From the NCBI GenBank assembly GCA_028723455.1, contig JAQYEW010000034.1:1-48198 (forward strand): a DNA stretch of 48,198 nucleotides, given 5' to 3'. Every line of letters begins with the position of its first letter. Position 1 is the stretch's first letter. A program made the position numbers and the translations under genes. The notes under the pieces are model-generated. The model was not told where the DNA came from. It ran no database searches and saw nothing but the letters and a program-made list of their open reading frames with translations. Shown piece after piece: positions 1-8,733 of the stretch. This DNA comes from Prevotellaceae bacterium (lineage in GTDB: Bacteria; Bacteroidota; Bacteroidia; Bacteroidales; Bacteroidaceae).

Positions 1-1
1 C

Positions 2-253
2 ACGCCCTGCGGCGAAGGCGGCACAGGGCTGAGCGAGGGACAGACGCAGCGCATCAGCATCGCACGCGCCCTGCTAAGGCGCGGCAACATCCTGCTGCTG
101 GACGAGGCCACCAGCGCCCTGGACAGCGAAACGGAGCAGCAACTGGTGCGCAACCTCAACGCTTTCCTTCAGCCCCACCAGACCCTCATCTGCGTTACGC
201 ACCGCCCCAGCATCCGGACGCTTTGCTCACGCACCCTGCGCATCGAACGTTAG
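2..253 (+). CDS. ABC transporter ATP-binding domain, C-terminal part (5' truncated by window edge)
   Basis: The frame opens at the window edge and ends at TAG 251-253, giving 83 residues. It carries the ABC signature LSEGQTQRISIARALL, then the Walker B segment ILLLDEATSALDSETE, and a switch histidine in the segment VTHRP. This is the nucleotide-binding domain that hydrolyses ATP to drive transport. The protein ends soon after the H-loop, as in exporters whose ATPase domain is C-terminal to the membrane domain, but the membrane part lies outside the window, so substrate and direction are unknown. It converges on the AT-rich methyltransferase gene, with 34 nt between the two stops. Family assignment is firm; the subfamily is not. 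Confidence 0.93.
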   Translation, partial: TPCGEGGTGLSEGQTQRISIARALLRRGNILLLDEATSALDSETEQQLVRNLNAFLQPHQTLICVTHRPSIRTLCSRTLRIER

Positions 254-287
254 GGCAATAAAAAAACATAGTCGTTTGGGAGCAGAA

Positions 288-2117
288 TTACTCATAGAAT
301 TCCCTTAGATAGTTATTAACCTGAGTTTGGCTTTTATACCTTAGTAACTGTCGTATCTGCTTAGGTGTAAAGTTCGGAATACCAAAACATTTGAGAACCA
401 CTCCTGTTATAGAATAGTAATTCGAAGAATATGGCTTACTATTTAAAGTAACATACTCCCAAAACGTTGAGGATTCCATTATTCGCTTCAACACCTGCAA
501 CTGTAACTTGTCATTACTAACGAATGCTATGCCATTATATAGCAATAGATCCGCATCATCACATAGGACACAACGGAGCTGCTTGTTGGCAATCTTCGGA
601 AAGAACAGTTTATAGCGTGGCATAACGAGCGATTGAGTCCGTCCATATGCATACCACATAGGGTATTTCTCTGTATGTCCTTTATCTCTACTCCCTAAAA
701 CACACCTATTAGCTGACAAATACGAATATGCAGATGTAAAATGGTATCGCATTATGATTTCGTCAATCACCTCCATCTTACCCTCCGCATTTAACTGATA
801 TGGAAAAATGACTTGCTCTATTATATCATCCAGTTTAACATCCGAATTGAATTTATTACTATTTACAATACGTCTACAGACTTTTCTTTCAACCCTATAC
901 TCAACACCATTCTTTTCAAAAACGAACATTTGACCCTCCACGCGCAGAGGTTGAAATACATAAACTTTATTGGCGAGAGTTGCAATTCCATGACGAGTCT
1001 GACAATAACGCCCCAAAGGAACACCAATTTTTTCAATATGCCTGATACGAGTCATATCGTTGAGTTTCCATCCGCTCACAGCATCCAGTTTCTCGTATGG
1101 AATATCCTCATAATCGAACTTATCTGGCAAGATGCCATCAGTATTTGTACAATAACGAATTATTCTTGAATCGTTTTTTGTCAGGAAGAAAAAGCATGTA
1201 TATGTATTCTTTCCCGGGAATATCTGATATCCTCGAAAATCAACAATCCGTATTCCGTTGTGTCGCTCTTGGAAATACTCACGTAAGGCACGCCCATTAA
1301 GACTGGTCATGAAGCTGTTCATCGTAATGAAACCAACTCTTCCACCATCACATACATTCTCCATCGCTATCTGAAAAAAAGGTATGTAAAGATCACTGTT
1401 CCCAGATGTGCTTACCCGCCAATTGGATAGTAGTTCTCTGCTTTCATCAGACATATTCCGGGCACAAACATAAGGAGGATTCCCGACAATAATGTCCAAC
1501 GGCAAGATTCTACCGAAATCAAACGAAAGCGTATTTGCTTGATAAAGATTAAAAGTGAAGTTATCATCCTCACCATTGATTAGGGCAAGAAGGGACAAAA
1601 GAAGCTTCGTACGTTCAATTGAGTAATCTTGTATATCAACTCCAAAGATATTCTCACGATAGATTGAAGCATACGACTTTCTCGTTCTACGGTGCAGTAA
1701 CTCCGTGATAGTCAGGAAGAATCCACCACAACCGCATGCAATGTCAGCAAATCGTTTATTAGCAAGTTCCTGATCGTCGAAGCCCTCTGTAACCTCAGCA
1801 ACAATTCTATCACGAACATAATCAGGGGTAAATATAGCCCCCGTGATTTTACGGTCAGATGGAGAAATTACGAACTCAAACAATTGGGTCAGTTCTTCAA
1901 GAGAGTATTGGCACCCATGTCTATCCAATTGATGAACAAAAACTGCTAATGACGAAGCATCTCTGTCTTCATCCCCAATATAATGTTCCACAAGCAATGC
2001 ATTATGCAGAGGAGACAAATGATAGTGTCTCATATATGCAGAAACGAATAGTCGGTTGACCATTCGTATATCTGTCAAGCCCTTACGCTTGAGGTATGTG
2101 AAAATTGCACGATTCAT
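288..2117 (-). CDS. Adenine-N6 DNA methyltransferase, Eco57I/TaqI-like, of a four-gene island
   Basis: This 609-aa protein transfers a methyl group from S-adenosylmethionine to adenine in DNA. Motif I is seen as ADIACGCGGFF (about 124-134), an acidic residue after motif I in FGVDIQDYS (158-166), and the catalytic motif IV NPPY at 213-216. The remaining ~390 residues have the size expected of a target-recognition region. About 120 residues precede motif I. I see no PD-(D/E)xK nuclease motif, so it is probably a methylase rather than a fused type IIG enzyme. Its ATG follows the HNH gene stop directly (TAAATG), so translation is likely coupled. The gene is markedly AT-richer than the genes beyond the island, suggesting transfer. 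Likely role: self-protection or marking for the HNH nuclease. The target sequence cannot be read from this. Confidence 0.9.
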   Translation of the reverse strand: MNRAIFTYLKRKGLTDIRMVNRLFVSAYMRHYHLSPLHNALLVEHYIGDEDRDASSLAVFVHQLDRHGCQYSLEELTQLFEFVISPSDRKITGAIFTPDYVRDRIVAEVTEGFDDQELANKRFADIACGCGGFFLTITELLHRRTRKSYASIYRENIFGVDIQDYSIERTKLLLSLLALINGEDDNFTFNLYQANTLSFDFGRILPLDIIVGNPPYVCARNMSDESRELLSNWRVSTSGNSDLYIPFFQIAMENVCDGGRVGFITMNSFMTSLNGRALREYFQERHNGIRIVDFRGYQIFPGKNTYTCFFFLTKNDSRIIRYCTNTDGILPDKFDYEDIPYEKLDAVSGWKLNDMTRIRHIEKIGVPLGRYCQTRHGIATLANKVYVFQPLRVEGQMFVFEKNGVEYRVERKVCRRIVNSNKFNSDVKLDDIIEQVIFPYQLNAEGKMEVIDEIIMRYHFTSAYSYLSANRCVLGSRDKGHTEKYPMWYAYGRTQSLVMPRYKLFFPKIANKQLRCVLCDDADLLLYNGIAFVSNDKLQLQVLKRIMESSTFWEYVTLNSKPYSSNYYSITGVVLKCFGIPNFTPKQIRQLLRYKSQTQVNNYLREFYE

Positions 2118-2705
2118 TTAATAGAAATTTGGATAACCACGAAGAGACTCTTCGAACTGACGATACCTCGCATTTAGTTCTTTAATTGCCTTCAGCTCAT
2201 TTGAATCATCAATGGCAAGATTGTCAGTCTTCTTGAGTTCTATGCGCAACTGTTCCAGCAAGTACTTAAGGCGATGGTTGGGTTTGCCCATCGACATAGC
2301 TGACCACATCCAGTTTCCCAAAGGAGTGGTTGCACGAATAGAACCATCTGCAAGTCTTTCAAACTGATTCGGATAATCTACATCACAAGGATCAATCCAG
2401 CCAATCGTTCCATTATTAGGTTTATTAGGATCATTTGTCGGCCACTTTGCACGCTTGGAATTATTGCACGAACGACAAGAATATACAAGATTGGAATAAA
2501 CCAATTCCTTAGAGGGATCCAGACTCTTCGGAACAAAATGATCTATCTCGTAGTATGATTCACTAAAGAAATCATGATCACCACAATAACCACATCGCTG
2601 ATGAAAATCAATTCTTAAATCCGCTTTATAACTTTTGTACTTACTTTGTACGGCTACACCCATCCGACGACTCGGGGTTATTTTACGGAAATCTCCCATA
2701 TACAT
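2118..2705 (-). CDS. HNH endonuclease
   Basis: This 195-aa protein carries a complete HNH nuclease core: zinc-knuckle pair CGYCG (38-42), EIDHF (53-57) with the presumed catalytic His56, Asn72, and the second pair CRSCNNSK (77-84). Such domains cut DNA with one metal ion. The C-terminal ~110 residues are helical-looking and not recognised. Its ATG overlaps the TAA of the receiver gene by one base (TAATG), and its own stop abuts the methyltransferase ATG. A second in-frame ATG two codons later is an alternative start. Placement between a signalling pair and a DNA methyltransferase makes it the likely effector or restriction subunit. That role is inferred. Confidence 0.88.
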   Translation of the reverse strand: MYMGDFRKITPSRRMGVAVQSKYKSYKADLRIDFHQRCGYCGDHDFFSESYYEIDHFVPKSLDPSKELVYSNLVYSCRSCNNSKRAKWPTNDPNKPNNGTIGWIDPCDVDYPNQFERLADGSIRATTPLGNWMWSAMSMGKPNHRLKYLLEQLRIELKKTDNLAIDDSNELKAIKELNARYRQFEESLRGYPNFY

Positions 2706-3322
2706 TAATGCTGGTGGTTGTCAACTATTTTTTTTGCCAAAGATATCAGTTCTTTAATCTCATTAAAAGAACCTTGTGTCATAAGATTTGCTCGAAGTGC
2801 TGAATCCATATCCAATTCGGAAAGATACAGTTCCGCATCAAACCTTTCGGCTTCTTCAATCGGTGTGAGTGTATCTCCAGCCTTTATTTTAGTCAGCAAT
2901 TTCTGAATACGGGTTTCTCTATCTCTCTTTTGATTATCGTACCTATTTACCGCCGCTTCAATCATCAGGCAGAGTTTACCGAGAAGAGCCGGGGTAGTAA
3001 ACATTTCTTTTCCACGGATAATTTGTGTCTCCGTACACTCCTGTATAGCGTTATCTTCAAAAGAAGTAATGATGAATACTGGCAGATGCTTATTGTGCTT
3101 ATGGATAACTTTGGCCACATCATCACCCGTGTAAGACAAGACACCATCCCCATTTAGACGATAGTCCGCTATAACAATCTGAGAGTCTCCCACAATAGGC
3201 CAAACATCTTCCACATTATGTGGCAAAGACTCTGGAATCTCTAGTTCAAACCTACCCGAGAGTTTTTCATATACGGTAGAATGCCATCCTTGTTCCTCGT
3301 CTAAATATAGAACCTTTATCAT
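2705..3322 (-). CDS. Lone receiver-domain protein (response regulator without DNA-binding domain)
   Basis: This 205-aa protein begins with a CheY-like receiver fold: acidic cluster DEE (8-10), phospho-acceptor Asp53 in IADYRL, Thr86/Ser87 in IITSFED, and a conserved-position Lys105 in RGKEMF. About 85 residues follow, helical and charged, with no helix-turn-helix or other output domain I can name. It starts inside the kinase gene (ATGA overlap, 3319-3322) and is therefore the obvious phosphotransfer partner of that kinase. Without a DNA-binding part it probably acts by protein contact, perhaps on the HNH nuclease encoded next. Receiver assignment is good; partner and output are inference. Confidence 0.82.
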   Translation of the reverse strand: MIKVLYLDEEQGWHSTVYEKLSGRFELEIPESLPHNVEDVWPIVGDSQIVIADYRLNGDGVLSYTGDDVAKVIHKHNKHLPVFIITSFEDNAIQECTETQIIRGKEMFTTPALLGKLCLMIEAAVNRYDNQKRDRETRIQKLLTKIKAGDTLTPIEEAERFDAELYLSELDMDSALRANLMTQGSFNEIKELISLAKKIVDNHQH

Positions 3323-5628
3323 TTTTCTGTTTTTATTTTAAGTTTCAAAATTGTTCTAATGCCAAACCCTGCCCGTTGAGGCAATATAGCAATGGTTGAA
3401 TCCGTGAACTTCTCTATCACACCCTTGGCAATAAAAAGCCCCATCCCTGTTCCTATCTTATTATTCTTGTTGTCAACTGTCGAAGTTTCAAAAGCATTGA
3501 ATATTATGTTCGGATTCTCTTTGTACTCCGCAGCAAGACCACATCCGTTATCAATAAAGTCGATGACAGCAAGTCCGTGATCGTTTGTTATATTCAAACT
3601 AATTTCTTTATTCTCTTCTTTTGACTTAAGGAAAGCGTTAATGGAGTTAGCCACAAAATTATTGTAAACACTATCCAAATCCATCTCAAAAGCATCTATC
3701 ACGGCATCATCCATATCATTCATATTGAGATGCATCGTTATATTTTTCTTTGACAAACTTGGTTGCCAGGAATCAAGAAAACGTTTGAAGTAATCGGATA
3801 GTTTTATTTCCACCCAATCACGTTTGTTTCTCTGTATGGAATGTAGAGAGTATTGCAACCAGTTATAGAGCTTTTCGTCCTCATTACGCATTATATCAAG
3901 TTCTCGGTATGGATTACCAAATCGGACACCGCTAAACTTCTCAACAGGAATGAACTGGCTGATAATCTTTCTCAAGGTTTCATTTCGCGGTATCAAACGT
4001 AACATCACACTACGAAGTTCGTGTGTAAAGGTAGCTACAGATATACCCATACTGGCAAGGCCTCTGAGCATAGCAAGTTCTGCCTCTTTTTCATTCAGTT
4101 CCGACTCTAGAGATTGGTAACTCTCAGCCAAGATTTTCAGATCTTTCTTATCCTCGGACTGTTCATCACTTTGTTGCAATGCGCGTTTGGCAATATCATG
4201 TGCTTTGATAGTTACCGGATGCTCAGACCGGAACTGCTCAGAGAGATTGTACATAATATAGTTGCGGTCATTCTCAAAAACCGAGATAATCTGTACAAGC
4301 AAGTTTTTAAAGAGTGTGAAGGCATCGTTTTCCTGAATTCCCTCACGACTAGACTTATCTTCAAATGCAGAGTTGTGGACACGCGAGATATTTACAACTC
4401 CGGCAATCTGATTTGGACGAATTCGGTAACCGCCAATCTTTTGACCAGCACCGCCAGGACTCTGAGCTTGTCTGCGGCCTAGGTCAAGCCAATCATTGCC
4501 ATTCTCTCCATAAGGTCTTACTCGAAAGTCATCGCGGAAAATACGCACTCCACCAAATTTGGAGAGCCAACTTTTTCTTGCTATGCTATCTATGGTATTA
4601 TATGGATATTTTTTGTTTCCATCCTTGTCTTGGTCATCTTTAGTGGTATTCTTAATAAAATAGAATGTAAACGAGAATTCTCCTACAGTATCCAAGAAAT
4701 CCTGATTAACTGCATCACTTATAGCAATCTGTTGCATCACAGACTTTTTGCGAAAATCGTCAAGACAATATGGAGGCACCTGCATAGAGCTTCTTTCAAA
4801 CACTCTTGAATAACTAGTTTCAAGCAACGACACATTGAGTTCATTTCTCTCTATGCATACATCTATGGTTCGACCACCTCCATATCTTGCTGAAATTTTA
4901 TAGTCATAATCCGAGTATTCAACAGGATCAATTTTTCCGCACCAGGACAAATCTTTGAGGTTATAGAGATACAAGCCAAATGCAGACTGCATATGGTCAG
5001 GTATTAGATTCTCCAAATTTCTCTGCAAACTTACAAGATTTTCTTCCTTCCAAGAATCATTCAAGTTCGAAACACAAATTACCGTGCCATGAGAAAAATC
5101 AGACTGAATTTTCTCAAAAACAGAAATTGACATTAACCCATAATCCTTAAATCGTTCTGCAGCATCAGCCGTTGAAAGTCTTTCTAAAGTTGCTTTAATA
5201 TCAGAAAGTACCTTTGCCTCATCAAAAGACCTCCAATCAACAGACCACAAATGGCCGCCATCAAACTCATTGAACGTAATCATTTCTACCTTGCTGCCAA
5301 GCCGATTTAATGCAAAGCGGCCAATACCCTTTGCACCACTCTTCACACGCTGCTTACCCGTGGTTCTTGCATTCACAAGCTTATCGTCGGTTCCAATAGT
5401 CATCCAATGCTTGATAATCGTCGATTCTGACATACCGGAACCGTTATCTATGATAAACAACCTGGACTCCTCCAAAGACCGACGTATATCTGCAACCACA
5501 ACGCACATTTCTGCGTCGGCATCGTAAGCATTCTTCACAAGCTCTACAATGGCTCCCTCTGCATTAGCAAAGTTTTCCATACCAATCAGTTTGGCTGTCC
5601 TGGCTGATATAGCAAAAGGTACTTCCAT
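3319..5628 (-). CDS. Histidine kinase with an extra N-terminal MORC/MutL-like GHKL ATPase module
   Basis: About 770 aa with two GHKL ATP-binding modules; residue numbers here count from the upstream GTG at 5637. The N-terminal one has VELVKNAYDADAE (31-43), IIDNGSGM (62-69) and KGIGRFAL (103-110), followed by an S5-like segment with FRVRPYGE and SSREGIQENDAF (about 371-440), as in prokaryotic MORC/MutL-like ATPases linked to restriction systems. The C-terminal half has a coiled region (about 500-525), a phospho-acceptor H-box FTHELRS (His539), N-box NNFVANSINAF, IDNGCGL and GTGMGL, a classical histidine kinase. No transmembrane segment is seen, so it is cytoplasmic. I prefer ATG 5628; in-frame GTG 5637 would add three residues. 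It heads the operon and is AT-rich. Confidence 0.86.
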   Translation of the reverse strand: MEVPFAISARTAKLIGMENFANAEGAIVELVKNAYDADAEMCVVVADIRRSLEESRLFIIDNGSGMSESTIIKHWMTIGTDDKLVNARTTGKQRVKSGAKGIGRFALNRLGSKVEMITFNEFDGGHLWSVDWRSFDEAKVLSDIKATLERLSTADAAERFKDYGLMSISVFEKIQSDFSHGTVICVSNLNDSWKEENLVSLQRNLENLIPDHMQSAFGLYLYNLKDLSWCGKIDPVEYSDYDYKISARYGGGRTIDVCIERNELNVSLLETSYSRVFERSSMQVPPYCLDDFRKKSVMQQIAISDAVNQDFLDTVGEFSFTFYFIKNTTKDDQDKDGNKKYPYNTIDSIARKSWLSKFGGVRIFRDDFRVRPYGENGNDWLDLGRRQAQSPGGAGQKIGGYRIRPNQIAGVVNISRVHNSAFEDKSSREGIQENDAFTLFKNLLVQIISVFENDRNYIMYNLSEQFRSEHPVTIKAHDIAKRALQQSDEQSEDKKDLKILAESYQSLESELNEKEAELAMLRGLASMGISVATFTHELRSVMLRLIPRNETLRKIISQFIPVEKFSGVRFGNPYRELDIMRNEDEKLYNWLQYSLHSIQRNKRDWVEIKLSDYFKRFLDSWQPSLSKKNITMHLNMNDMDDAVIDAFEMDLDSVYNNFVANSINAFLKSKEENKEISLNITNDHGLAVIDFIDNGCGLAAEYKENPNIIFNAFETSTVDNKNNKIGTGMGLFIAKGVIEKFTDSTIAILPQRAGFGIRTILKLKIKTEK

Positions 5629-5664
5629 GATTATCACAAAAATATAATGTACTTTATGAATTTA

Positions 5665-5672
5665 CAAAGTTA
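5665..5672 (-). promoter_or_regulatory. Candidate -7 element for the kinase-nuclease-methylase operon
   Basis: The minus strand reads TAACTTTG here, matching the Bacteroidetes -7 form TAnnTTTG, 28-37 nt before the possible starts at 5637 and 5628. No TTTG was found at the usual -33 distance, so the promoter may be weak or need an activator. Confidence 0.4.
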
Positions 5673-5893
5673 ATTAAAAAACTTGAGAATAAAAATATTG
5701 CTGTCCGGTAAAATAGATAACGTGAATGTTAAGGCTGACACTTCTTAGAAAGAATCCGTACTTTTGGCTTACCTTTGTCTTTGAATTAAATATGCCTACA
5801 AACACGCACTAAATTATGCTTTGGGACAGTAACTTTTCGAAAAATCTAGGAAACAGAATGCATCCATATCTTTATCTCAAGTGCTTACGCAAG
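5673..5893. other. AT-rich intergenic stretch at the island edge, no gene seen
   Basis: No open frame of credible length or composition is present. A plus-strand TACCTTTG at 5770-5777 fits the -7 consensus but has no -33 partner and no gene behind it. The stretch marks the change from AT-rich island to GC-rich chromosome. I found no repeat matching the left flank (254-287), so the ends of the island are not defined by direct repeats here. Confidence 0.4.
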
Positions 5894-5929
5894 GCAGCCG
5901 CTTCAGAACCTGCGTTCTGAAGCGGCTGC
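5894..5929 (-). terminator. Perfect 16-bp hairpin after the small-peptide gene
   Basis: A perfect inverted repeat, 5894-5909 with 5914-5929, loop CTGC, lies 21 nt past the stop of the minus-strand peptide gene. It lacks a clear T-tract on either strand, so it may be a processing or stability hairpin rather than a true intrinsic terminator. Confidence 0.55.
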
Positions 5930-5950
5930 TCTTAAATCCATGGCTTGGGC

Positions 5951-6121
5951 TTATTCCCAGCTGAAGCCTTCGCGTTCATCGCGGCTCCAGGCTTCATCTA
6001 CCTCAACGCGTGCATCGGACGCTGCGCCCTTGACGCTAATGTTGGAAAGTTCCATAATGCCCTCCTGCAATGCTAACTTCATGACAGAGGTCTCGGGCTG
6101 GATATATTGTTTCATTTTCAT
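5951..6121 (-). CDS. 56-residue peptide of unknown function, co-transcribed with a large secreted protein
   Basis: The frame runs from ATG 6121 to TAA 5951-5953. The product begins MKMKQYIQPETSVMKLALQ and ends in an acidic, Trp-bearing tail EGFSWE. It has no signal peptide or membrane segment. Short peptides that open with M-K-(K/x)-Y-I-x-P-x-T/E and end in an acidic/aromatic tail are common but unnamed in Bacteroidales, often beside surface-protein genes. The gene starts 23 nt after the stop of the 758-aa secreted protein, so it is likely in the same transcript, and a strong hairpin follows. It could be a small regulator, a chaperone-like partner or a peptide precursor; nothing here decides. 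Start supported by tandem ATG codons MKMK. Confidence 0.72.
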   Translation of the reverse strand: MKMKQYIQPETSVMKLALQEGIMELSNISVKGAASDARVEVDEAWSRDEREGFSWE

Positions 6122-6144
6122 TGTCTGTTTGTTTCAAAAGGTGA

Positions 6145-8421
6145 TTACTTTACGATGAACTTCTTGCCACCGCGGATATAGAGACCCTGACGCTTGGCGC
6201 TAACGGCGCGGCCGCTGAGGTCGTAGGTAGGCTGGTTCTGCTGCGCAGCGTCCTGCAAGGTAGGAATGCCCGTGGCATCGTCAAAGCCGAACACCAGTTG
6301 GCGTGATCCGCCACCGGCGGTGCTGGCACGCAGATAGGCACGGTTGGCAGGCAGCTCGCTGTCATAGTTGCTCAGCTTGTAGAAAGCCGTAACGTTGTTC
6401 TTCTGGCTCAATACGAAACAACCTTGCGCAATCGCAGCAGCCTGACCGGCGGTATTGCCCAGCAGATTGCCCGTGATGGTGCCCACTTGATCGCCGGCAA
6501 CAACGGGCAAGGGAGTCTTCTCGCCGGCCGCGGCGCCCACCAGCACAACGCCCTGATTGGCGGGGATGGCACCCTCAACGGCCGTCATGCGGGCCACGGT
6601 GCCGTTCTCGCTGGCATAGTAAGCCGTAACGCCCTCGGGGCAAACGGAGGCATAGGGAGCACTCCAGGTGGACATGGCGGCAGCACCCTCAATATCTGCG
6701 CTTGCACGCAATGTGGTGGAAACGGGATAGCCCACCTCCTCCAAACGGAAACGGATGCTAAACTCCTGGTTTAAAGTCCAGTCGGTGCTACCAATCTTGT
6801 CAATGACCTGAGGATTGCTGCTCTTCTTTACAATAATGGCAACCGAGGGTGTCGTGGCGTTGCGGCGTGTCAGCAGCTTCACCTCTGCCTTAGAACGGTC
6901 CATGGAAACGATACTGATGGGGCTGTACTGTGCATCATAGCCTGCGGTCAGGTTGCGCTCGGTATTTCCCGTAAACTGCAGGGTGTAGTTGTAACGGCCG
7001 TTGGACAGGACGTACTTGCCGTCCGACTGCTTGCGGGCAACGAACTTGGCGGCGTTGTCAGTGTTATATCCGGTACCCGTCTGCATGGTAATGCGAGCGT
7101 TGCTGCCCACCACCATGTAGGCATCCGGATCATTACGCGTGGGGTTCGTAACGCTCACTACGGCATAGGCCTTGCCGTCCTCGGGCATCTTCACCTCGCC
7201 CTTCTCGGCAGCATAGACAGCGTTAAACGCTTGATTATAGAAAGTCATTGTCGTCTTGTCTGTAACACTACTTGCAGTGCTAAGCGCATTGTAAGTAGCC
7301 TCCACAGGAGCACCCACTTTGCCCTGGACTGCTTGGAACTTGTTTGTGGTGGTGGTCAGAGTTTCTGACATCTGTCCGATCATGGAAGTTTCAGACTGAT
7401 TCACTGTATAAAAAGCATAGGGATGAGCGCTGCCCCAAGTAGTGAAATTATTGGGGTCACCATTCCACATCGTCGTTTCGCCGTTGCTAATCTTCCATAC
7501 TTTGTTGGCGGTTGTGATATTTGTAGATCCTGTCGCCGTACCGTCATCGTTCAGACTGCTAACAGCAGCCTTGCCCGATGCTGCAGAGAACTCCTCAATG
7601 GTAAGATCCACACCCGTCGCACTGGTGATAGAACCATCCGGAGCAACGTATTTCTGAGTGGCCTTGTTCTTCATGTACCATTTGCCAGGAGTAGAACTAT
7701 TCTCCAACGTAAAGATATAGTAGTCTGTGCCTTCCTGAAACGTAAGAGGAAGGGACACATTGGCATAAGGGAGGAAACCCTTCTGATTAGCCAGATTTGT
7801 AGCACTTGCCTGCAAGAAACCCGTACGACTCTGATTTCCGGCTACGCAAGTGTTCAAAATCATGAATTCTGTACCTGCTTGCAGGCTGGACATGCGTTCC
7901 CCAGGCACGTAAGCATTATAATTCACAAGGCCGTCGTTGGGTGTCTCAATGTACCACATAGAACCTGCATCCGTAGCCATCCAATACGTAACGGCATTTC
8001 TGTTGAGGTCATTCCATGCCGTTTCTCCTGTTGCCTCTGACTGGGAGTTAATTGCAAATTGGTTCTGGGCGTTAACTCTTTCAATGTACCAGGTTTGAGC
8101 AGTGGACTCAGAGTCTGTGTAGGTACCGTTAGTGGCATTGACAAGCCATTTCATACGACCAATACTGAAAATCTTGTAGGCATTCTCGCCAGTCTTCACA
8201 AAGCGGAAGAGGTTATAGCGGTTGGGCGTTCCGCCAGTCTGCCCCAAACGTCCGCCCTCGCCTGTAGCGGAAACATAATGATTACTTCTCGTGTTCTTGA
8301 TGTACACCGAAGGTGCATCACTCAGCGTTGTAGCATCAGGGATGTTGTGACTCTGCGCCATGGCTTCCTGCGCCAAGCCGAAAGCGAACATCGAAAGAAT
8401 AAAAAAGTAAAGTTTTCTCAT
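6145..8421 (-). CDS. Large secreted/surface protein with C-terminal sorting-like domain, function unknown
   Basis: 758 aa. The N-terminus is a signal peptide (MRKLYFFILSMFAFGLAQ, cleavage near AMAQS). Repeated stretches with YIKNTRSNHYVS, WYIE and WYMKNKATQKYVA at about 40-260 resemble beta-trefoil or carbohydrate-binding modules seen in Prevotella surface proteins. A beta-rich region follows and the protein ends in YDLSGR...GLYIRGGKKFIVK, the short C-terminal domain shared by several proteins of this window (sialidase, BspA-like, InlB-like). That domain is a sorting-like tail, as in type IX secretion cargo. No catalytic motif is recognised. Followed after 23 nt by a 56-aa peptide gene. The 5' region of about 380 nt holds a -7 element and a three-dyad repeat array. 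Confidence 0.85.
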   Translation of the reverse strand: MRKLYFFILSMFAFGLAQEAMAQSHNIPDATTLSDAPSVYIKNTRSNHYVSATGEGGRLGQTGGTPNRYNLFRFVKTGENAYKIFSIGRMKWLVNATNGTYTDSESTAQTWYIERVNAQNQFAINSQSEATGETAWNDLNRNAVTYWMATDAGSMWYIETPNDGLVNYNAYVPGERMSSLQAGTEFMILNTCVAGNQSRTGFLQASATNLANQKGFLPYANVSLPLTFQEGTDYYIFTLENSSTPGKWYMKNKATQKYVAPDGSITSATGVDLTIEEFSAASGKAAVSSLNDDGTATGSTNITTANKVWKISNGETTMWNGDPNNFTTWGSAHPYAFYTVNQSETSMIGQMSETLTTTTNKFQAVQGKVGAPVEATYNALSTASSVTDKTTMTFYNQAFNAVYAAEKGEVKMPEDGKAYAVVSVTNPTRNDPDAYMVVGSNARITMQTGTGYNTDNAAKFVARKQSDGKYVLSNGRYNYTLQFTGNTERNLTAGYDAQYSPISIVSMDRSKAEVKLLTRRNATTPSVAIIVKKSSNPQVIDKIGSTDWTLNQEFSIRFRLEEVGYPVSTTLRASADIEGAAAMSTWSAPYASVCPEGVTAYYASENGTVARMTAVEGAIPANQGVVLVGAAAGEKTPLPVVAGDQVGTITGNLLGNTAGQAAAIAQGCFVLSQKNNVTAFYKLSNYDSELPANRAYLRASTAGGGSRQLVFGFDDATGIPTLQDAAQQNQPTYDLSGRAVSAKRQGLYIRGGKKFIVK

Positions 8422-8513
8422 TGTAATTAAGTAAAAAAATATTTAGGTTTTTTTATGATTATCGAAGCGGGATTCGCAGTGCGTTTTTTGTATATTTATT
8501 CCGTTATCAGGCA

Positions 8514-8521
8514 CAAAGCTA
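8514..8521 (-). promoter_or_regulatory. Candidate -7 element for the 758-aa secreted protein gene
   Basis: The minus strand reads TAGCTTTG, fitting TAnnTTTG. It would give an AT-rich leader of roughly 85 nt. No good -33 TTTG lies 18-21 nt upstream, so regulation by an activator is possible. Confidence 0.42.
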
Positions 8522-8733
8522 TACAAAATAAATGAAATAAAAACTTTTTTCAGGAAAATTTTTATCGGATGTTAGCAAATTTATTTTATTTGATTAAAGG
8601 GTGTTATCCAAACCCGAAAAGGGCGCGACAAGCCAAAAAGTACGATTCCGTTAGCAAATGTTACTTCCCGGATAAAAGTTAAGTTAAATTTAAGTTAAAA
8701 ACACGGGCTGCAAAAACAAGCAGTAAAAAGCCC
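8522..8733. other. AT-rich upstream region of the secreted-protein gene, no gene seen
   Basis: No credible coding frame. It contains two copies of GTTAGCAAAT about 80 bp apart (near 8571 and 8650) and a pair of AAGTTAA words exactly 11 bp apart (8681 and 8692). These may be factor-binding sites, but each is short enough to arise by chance in AT-rich DNA. Confidence 0.35.

Noticed and set aside
288..2117. Methyltransferase considered as a type IIG restriction-methylation fusion
   Set aside because: The ~120 residues before motif I show no PD-(D/E)xK pattern, and a separate HNH nuclease is encoded next to it.
3319..5637. Kinase considered as HtpG or MutL
   Set aside because: The N-terminal GHKL module fits, but the C-terminal H-box and second ATPase domain are those of a histidine kinase, and the S5-like segment is of the MORC/restriction-linked type.
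288..5637. The kinase island considered as a Detocs or BREX/DISARM system
   Set aside because: None of the required partners (PNP-domain regulator, PglZ, Drm helicases, BrxC) is present.
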